From positions 62,001-126,000 of the forward strand of contig JBMNPF010000006.1 in the NCBI GenBank assembly GCA_050943475.1: a stretch of 64,000 nt of DNA, read 5' to 3'. Under the pieces are notes generated by a model. It was not told the origin of the DNA. It made no database searches and saw only the letters and a list, made by a program, of their open reading frames with translations. Source of the DNA: Metaruminococcus_A sp050943475 (lineage in GTDB: Bacteria; Bacillota; Clostridia; Oscillospirales; Ruminococcaceae). Of this stretch, positions 60,691 through 64,000 are shown piece after piece (the first letter of the stretch is position 1; each line of letters begins with the position of its first letter). The translations under genes and the position numbers were made by a program.

Positions 60691-60719
60691 TTGACAAGCC
60701 AAAATGCGTTTGTTATAAT
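60691..60719 (+). promoter_or_regulatory. Consensus promoter of tRNA-Leu
   Basis: TTGACA, 17 bases, TATAAT: an exact consensus sigma-A promoter, 13 bases before the mature tRNA. Confidence 0.93.
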
Positions 60720-60732
60720 AGAAAAGCTGAAT

Positions 60733-60816
60733 GCGAGTGTGCTGGAACTGGCAGACAGGCACGTTTGAGGGGCGTGTGTCTATGGCGTACGGGTTCAAGT
60801 CCCGTCACTCGCACCA
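60733..60816 (+). tRNA. tRNA-Leu (anticodon GAG)
   Basis: 84 bases, class II with a short variable arm. The acceptor stem is GCGAGTG/CACTCGC. The D-arm contains GGAACTGGCAGAC. The anticodon stem CACGT/GCGTG (one wobble) holds loop TTGAGGG with anticodon GAG. The T-arm is CGGG-TTCAAGT-CCCG, and CCA is encoded. It reads CUC and CUU codons. Confidence 0.95.
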
Positions 60817-60849
60817 AGGGGTAGATCTTTATAGGATCTACCCCTTTTT
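60816..60849 (+). terminator. Rho-independent terminator of tRNA-Leu
   Basis: AAGGGGTAGATC and GATCTACCCCTT enclose a short loop, followed by TTTTTA. Confidence 0.9.
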
Positions 60850-60948
60850 ATATTATTTTCATTTTGTTGCACGGAAACGTGCAACTTTTTGCTATTTGCC
60901 TTCTACCGGCAGAGGGACTTGTTCCTTACTATGAGTAGGAGGCCAATT

Positions 60949-62298
60949 ATGACCGAAGAAAGTTACAGCTACCGTACCAGCCAATCTCTGCTCCGTAACC
61001 AGTTTCCCGGCAAAGGGAAACTGCAAATCCCTATGATTCCAAAGTTTCAGGAAATGCCCGGTGATTTTAATGATCTGCTGCTGATTGGGTTTGACAAAAC
61101 GCATTTGGAGGATCAAAACCATCTTGATCGAATGGTACATTTCTTTCTCTACGATTACAGGTTTGAAAGAGTGTGGAAAAATCCGGATAATGACATCGAA
61201 AAACTCTCACGTTATCGGGCGGTGCTTTCTCCTGATTTCAGTATGTATCTGGAGATGGCACCGGTCATGCAGCTCTACAATGTATTCCGTAACCGCTGGT
61301 GCGGCGCTTACTGGGCGTCCAAGGGGATTCGTGTGATTCCGACGGTTAACTGGGGCGATGAATCCACCTTTGATTTCTGCTTTGAGGGAATTGAAAAGGG
61401 CAGCGCCGTTGCAGTCTCTACCTATATGGCGTCTGAGCATGGCAACCGCTGCGACCAGAAGGAATGGTTCATGACGGGTTACAATGAAATGCTGCGGAGG
61501 ATTGAACCGGAAAAGATCATTTGCTACAATACGCCTTTTCCTGAAATGCAGGGAGATCTTGTTTGCGTGGATTACGAGCGCAGTTCTTGGAGATACATGA
61601 ACTATGAGCCAAGGCTTCAGAAGAAGGACCTAGAGGCGTTCAAAATTGGTGGTACATATCACAAATTTTGTGATACAATAGAGCCGTACCTGATTGGTAA
61701 AGGCGGCGGAAGCGCCTATGGCGGAGAGTGGAGGCCCAGCCCTAAAAAGCCAGAGGATCAACGTTTTTTAGGCGAACCGGGTGAAATCAAAACAACATAC
61801 AAGAATGGATATCGTGTTGAAACAAAGATAGGTGAAGATGGACGTGCAACGTTAGAACGCCATTACACAGATCATAAACAACCATGGGCGCATACTAATC
61901 CACATGATCACCCTATACGATGGGATAATCCGGCAGGATATCCTGATCTACAGCCTGCCGTCAATTATCCGAATGGCGCGCCGGAGTTTAAGCAATTTAG
62001 AGGTGTGTACTATATGAAGAATACGTTTGTATCTGCAAATACCTATGAGCAAAATAGATTTGTTACCATAAGTGATTTTGAGAATTGCATGAAGTGGCAT
62101 GGTGAGGTAGAGTTCATGTGGAATGGTATCGTATACAACGTTACACACCGCAAGGACAAAATCGCCATTTCTGTGAGTTATCGTCAGGAAACAGAAAAAC
62201 TCTATGATACAGTAAATGAAGTTCTCGACTATATGGTTGGCAAAGATCGCTTGAGAGATGTTATTACGCAAGTTACAGTTATAGACAGAACAATATAA
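60949..62298 (+). CDS. DUF4417 protein fused to a His-rich toxin-like module and an immunity-like domain
   Basis: 449 residues in three parts. Residues 1-230 form a DUF4417 domain (RSLLRNQF-like SLLRNQFPGKGKLQIPMIP, then YWASKGIRVIPTVNWGDESTF), a family seen in phages and mobile elements, with unknown function. A Gly-rich hinge (GKGGGSAYGGEWRPSP, 250-265) leads to a module (270-350) with ERHYT at 303-307 and HTNPHDHPIRW at 315-325. Immediately and in frame follows residues 356-449, a small domain (GEVEFMWNG at 385-393, DRLRDVITQV at 433-442). Met356 (ATG 62014) has AGAGGTG 6 bases upstream and could also start a free 94-residue protein. The start 60949 has GGAGG 7 bases upstream. The gene follows tRNA-Leu. 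The module layout resembles a polymorphic toxin tail with its immunity protein; that reading is inference. Confidence 0.7.
   Translation: MTEESYSYRTSQSLLRNQFPGKGKLQIPMIPKFQEMPGDFNDLLLIGFDKTHLEDQNHLDRMVHFFLYDYRFERVWKNPDNDIEKLSRYRAVLSPDFSMYLEMAPVMQLYNVFRNRWCGAYWASKGIRVIPTVNWGDESTFDFCFEGIEKGSAVAVSTYMASEHGNRCDQKEWFMTGYNEMLRRIEPEKIICYNTPFPEMQGDLVCVDYERSSWRYMNYEPRLQKKDLEAFKIGGTYHKFCDTIEPYLIGKGGGSAYGGEWRPSPKKPEDQRFLGEPGEIKTTYKNGYRVETKIGEDGRATLERHYTDHKQPWAHTNPHDHPIRWDNPAGYPDLQPAVNYPNGAPEFKQFRGVYYMKNTFVSANTYEQNRFVTISDFENCMKWHGEVEFMWNGIVYNVTHRKDKIAISVSYRQETEKLYDTVNEVLDYMVGKDRLRDVITQVTVIDRTI
61891..62020 (+). repeat. 130-base direct repeat, copy A
   Basis: Identical to 62962-63091 except at one base (A at 61940, T at 63011). 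It spans the NPHDH motif, the GAPEFKQF end of the His-rich module and the ribosome binding site and start of the immunity-like frame. Confidence 0.9.
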
Positions 62299-62545
62299 AA
62301 TAGCGAAAGGTGAGATTAAAGCATCCTATGCGAAAGACGGTACCAAAATTGGTGAGGATGGAAAAGCCGTCGCTGAAAGGCACTATACTACTTCGCCTAA
62401 CCCAAAATATCACTCGAACCCACATGACCATAAGATTAATTGGGAAACACCGAGATATGGTGTTCCAAACTTCGAAAAACCACATGTTAATTATTGGCCT
62501 AATGAATACCCCGATGGGGCTCCCGAGTTTAAAGCATTTGGAGAT

Positions 62546-62827
62546 ATGATTATGAAATACGGTTTTAATACAGAAGAAGATAATCGATTTAAAACAATCT
62601 CTGACTTTAAAGAATGCCTCATTCGAGGTGGGGAAGTGGTGTTTTCCTGGACTGGAACCACTTATGCGGTCAGCAGCTATGCTGGAAAATTTGGTATATC
62701 TGAAGCTTACAAACAAGAAACAGAATGGCTTTGTGATACGGTAGATGAGCTTATGGAATATATGGTTGGTACGGACCGTCTGCGGGATGTCATTACGCAA
62801 GTCAAGGTGTGGGAGCGTACAATTTGA
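62546..62827 (+). CDS. Immunity-like protein of cassette 2
   Basis: 93 residues from ATG 62546, with TTGGAGAT directly upstream (a second ATG at 62552 has better spacing). The sequence FKTISDFKECLIRGGEVVFSW, then LCDTVDELMEYMVGTDRLRDVITQVKV, is homologous to residues 370-449 of the DUF4417 fusion and to the product of cassette 3. It is small, acidic and cytosolic, with no catalytic motif visible, as expected of an immunity protein. Function is inferred from position only. Confidence 0.6.
   Translation: MIMKYGFNTEEDNRFKTISDFKECLIRGGEVVFSWTGTTYAVSSYAGKFGISEAYKQETEWLCDTVDELMEYMVGTDRLRDVITQVKVWERTI
62744..62820 (+). repeat. 77-base direct repeat, copy A
   Basis: Matches 63319-63395 with one difference (offset 575 bases). 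It encodes the end of the immunity-like domain of cassettes 2 and 3. Weaker similarity continues past both stop codons (AAGCCCT, then GCCTG and TTGATATT). Confidence 0.88.
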
Positions 62828-62961
62828 GAAAAGCCCTTTGTGGCAGCCTGTAAACCATTGATATTGTTACATTTCTCTAAGCCTATCATTACCAAAATTA
62901 AGAAAGCCCTGGAAAATCCGTCGCTGAAAGGCACTATACTGCTTCGCCTAATTTCAAATAT

Positions 62962-63091
62962 CATACTAATCCACATGATCACCCTATACGATGGGATAAT
63001 CCGGCAGGATTTCCTGATCTACAGCCTGCCGTCAATTATCCGAATGGCGCGCCGGAGTTTAAGCAATTTAGAGGTGTGTACTATATGAAGA
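62962..63091 (+). repeat. 130-base direct repeat, copy B
   Basis: Second copy of the repeat at 61891-62020, offset 1071 bases, in cassette 3. Confidence 0.9.
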
Positions 63092-63402
63092 CTACATTTG
63101 TGCCTTCCAACAGCCATGAGCAAAACCGCTTTCAATCGATTAGTGATTTCAAATGGTGCATGAAGCGCGGCGGAGAGGTTCAATTTGAATGGAACGGAGT
63201 TATGTACTGCTGCTTTGGCTGCGTTTCTCCTATAGCAGGCGCAGCCCCTAAAATGGTGATCTGTCAGGCGGGCTCTGTGGAAGTAAACACTCGTACCGAG
63301 AAGTGGTGTGACACTGCCGATGAGCTTATGGAATATATGGTTGGTACGGACCGTCTGCGGGATGTCATTACGCATGTCAAGGTGTGGGAGCGTACGATTT
63401 AA
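63085..63402 (+). CDS. Immunity-like protein of cassette 3
   Basis: 105 residues from ATG 63085, with AGAGGTG 6 bases upstream, the same site as in cassette 1. A GTG at 63076 is an alternative. The flanks FQSISDFKWCMKRGGEVQFEWNG and WCDTADELMEYMVGTDRLRDVITHVKV match the family, but the middle (CCFGCVSPIAGAAPKMVICQ region) is different and Cys-rich, which suggests a changed specificity. Function inferred from position. Confidence 0.6.
   Translation: MKTTFVPSNSHEQNRFQSISDFKWCMKRGGEVQFEWNGVMYCCFGCVSPIAGAAPKMVICQAGSVEVNTRTEKWCDTADELMEYMVGTDRLRDVITHVKVWERTI
63319..63395 (+). repeat. 77-base direct repeat, copy B
   Basis: Second copy of the repeat at 62744-62820. A third short shared segment links the starts of cassettes 2 and 3: 62367-62400 and 62918-62951, 34 bases with one difference. 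Confidence 0.88.
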
Positions 63403-63587
63403 GATAAGCCCTCTTGTTGATAGCCTGCAAACCGTGATTGATATTATTATAAAGCTTGATCGTTCGCCTGGTGGTAAAGGAGGCGTTCCCTCAATGGGCT
63501 GATTTGGAGTCTCAACCAGCTGCCCGGAATGGTCGCAGATGTTTTAAAGGGATTCCGTCAAATAATTGAGATTGAGAAGGGACTTGA

Positions 63588-64000
63588 ATGAATACACCAA
63601 CACTGGAAACCGAACGCCTGATTTTACGCAAATTCACAGAAAACGATCTGGAAGCACTATACCTGATTTTGAAGGATGAGCAGGTTAACACCTACCTGCC
63701 ATGGTTTCCCGCGAAAAGTATAGAGGATGCCAGACGGTTTTACCAGGAACGGTATGAAGCCTGCTATGCGAAACCGCAGGCCTATGCGTATGCTATCTGC
63801 CTGAAAAGCGACAATGTGCCAATTGGGTACATAAAGGTGGATATGGATGAAAGCCACGATTTTGGCTATGCGCTCCGCAAAGAATTCTGGCACAAGGGCA
63901 TTGTGACCGAAGCCGGGAAAGCTGTTGTCGCTCAGGTTCGAAAAGATGGGCTCCCCTATATCACCGCAACGCATGACGTCAACAACGTCCGCAGCGGCGG
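63588..64000 (+). CDS. RimJ/RimL-type GNAT acetyltransferase, N-terminal part (cut by window edge)
   Basis: The frame is open from ATG 63588 to the last base. It begins with LETERLILRKFTENDLEALY, the usual RimJ/RimL start, and goes on to VPIGYIKVDMDESHDFGYALRKEFWHKGIVTEAGKAVV, the acetyl-CoA region (key GYALRKEFWHKGIVTEA), ending in HDVNNVRSGG, which normally precedes the last helix. About 30-45 residues are missing. GAAGGG lies 6 bases before the ATG. The 185 bases upstream (63403-63587) hold no gene; their first part resembles the sequence after cassette 2. Confidence 0.85.
   Translation, partial: MNTPTLETERLILRKFTENDLEALYLILKDEQVNTYLPWFPAKSIEDARRFYQERYEACYAKPQAYAYAICLKSDNVPIGYIKVDMDESHDFGYALRKEFWHKGIVTEAGKAVVAQVRKDGLPYITATHDVNNVRSG

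Larger units (their letters stand above)
62285..62827 (+). pseudogene. Displaced copy 2 of the toxin/immunity-like cassette, without a start codon for its first half
   Basis: This frame is open from 62285, overlapping the end of the DUF4417 gene in another phase, to the stop at 62825-62827. It reads GEIKASYAKDGTKIGEDGKAVAERHYT, then HSNPHDHKINW, GAPEFKAFGD and the immunity-like domain, so it matches residues 278-449 of the previous gene. No ATG, GTG or TTG with a ribosome binding site opens the His-rich half, and no DUF4417 domain is present. The immunity-like half can start on its own at ATG 62546 (listed separately). Such a silent tail could be expressed only after recombination into the full-length gene. 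Confidence 0.65.
62902..63402 (+). pseudogene. Displaced copy 3 of the cassette, a mosaic without start codon for its first half
   Basis: The frame opens at 62902 after a TAA and runs to 63402. It begins GKSVAERHYTASPN, close to copy 2, continues HTNPHDHPIRWDNPAG to GAPEFKQF, nearly identical at the DNA level to copy 1, and ends with an immunity-like domain whose last 77 bases match copy 2. The His-rich half lacks a start codon and is cut shorter than copy 2. It looks like the product of recombination between cassettes. Confidence 0.65.

Noticed and set aside
60733..64000. Integration site duplication of the tRNA-Leu 3' end
   Set aside because: I could not find a second copy of the tRNA 3' sequence within the window, nor an integrase gene.
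1..64000. CRISPR array, rRNA operon, IS element or integron
   Set aside because: I looked for regularly spaced repeats, transposase or integrase frames and rRNA sequence, and found none. The only repeat clusters are the surface-protein repeats and the cassette array at 60.9-63.4 kb.

Overview
The window looks like a chromosome segment of a spore-forming, anaerobic Gram-positive bacterium of the class Clostridia. A member of the Oscillospirales is my guess, from gene content and a GC content near 50 %. The basis is spo0A next to spoIVB, a cwlJ-gerQ spore germination pair, adhE with Rex-like operators, a ferredoxin-dependent 2-oxoacid oxidoreductase, a rpsF-ssb-rpsR operon, strong AGGAGG ribosome binding sites and sigma-A promoters. 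Most of the window is ordinary core and metabolic sequence. The clearly accessory parts are the surface protein at the left edge, a duplicated ABC transporter pair near 20-24 kb, and a toxin-like cassette array at 60.9-63.4 kb.

Layout. 1-945: C-terminal part of a repeat-bearing surface protein. 1.6-4.4 kb: adhE. 4.5-11.1 kb: APH-type kinase, MATE exporter, DUF47 protein, NhaC antiporter, GNAT enzyme and HxlR regulator. 11.3-17.1 kb: a galacturonate locus with a LacI repressor, uxaC and an alpha-galacturonidase on the minus strand and uxaB diverging, with matching palindromic operators at both promoters. 17.3-19.9 kb: an araC-clpP pair and a GtrB/GtrA-like glycosyl transfer pair. 19.9-24.3 kb: two tandem paralogous ABC ATPase-permease genes, one interrupted by an in-frame TAG. 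24.5-25.4 kb: cwlJ and gerQ behind a sigma-E-like promoter. 25.5-32.8 kb: DUF3737, a small membrane protein, an acetyltransferase, an O-antigen-ligase-like protein, a diguanylate cyclase and tRNA-Pro(GGG). 33.0-38.2 kb: potABCD and an amidohydrolase. 38.4-46.6 kb: cation/proton antiporter, rpsF-ssb-rpsR, galU with a RING/zinc-ribbon membrane protein, prfB, spo0A and spoIVB. 46.7-50.1 kb: a MinD-like ATPase with a four-subunit 2-oxoacid:ferredoxin oxidoreductase. 50.4-53.2 kb: MFS exporter, acetyltransferase and tyrA. 53.6-59.9 kb: ilvB-cimA-leuC-leuD-leuB, which fits the citramalate route to 2-oxobutyrate and isoleucine. 60.0-64.0 kb: a YbaK-type deacylase, tRNA-Leu(GAG), a DUF4417 protein with a toxin/immunity-like tail, two displaced copies of that tail, and the start of a RimJ/RimL-type acetyltransferase.

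The strongest candidate for something undescribed is the array after tRNA-Leu. One ORF fuses a DUF4417 domain to a His-rich module (HxNPHDH motif) and then, without a stop codon, to an immunity-like domain with its own internal start and ribosome binding site. Two further module copies follow. Both lack a start codon for the His-rich half, and the last is a mosaic of the first two. Their structure resembles the displaced C-terminal cassettes of polymorphic toxin systems. No function can be proved from sequence alone.
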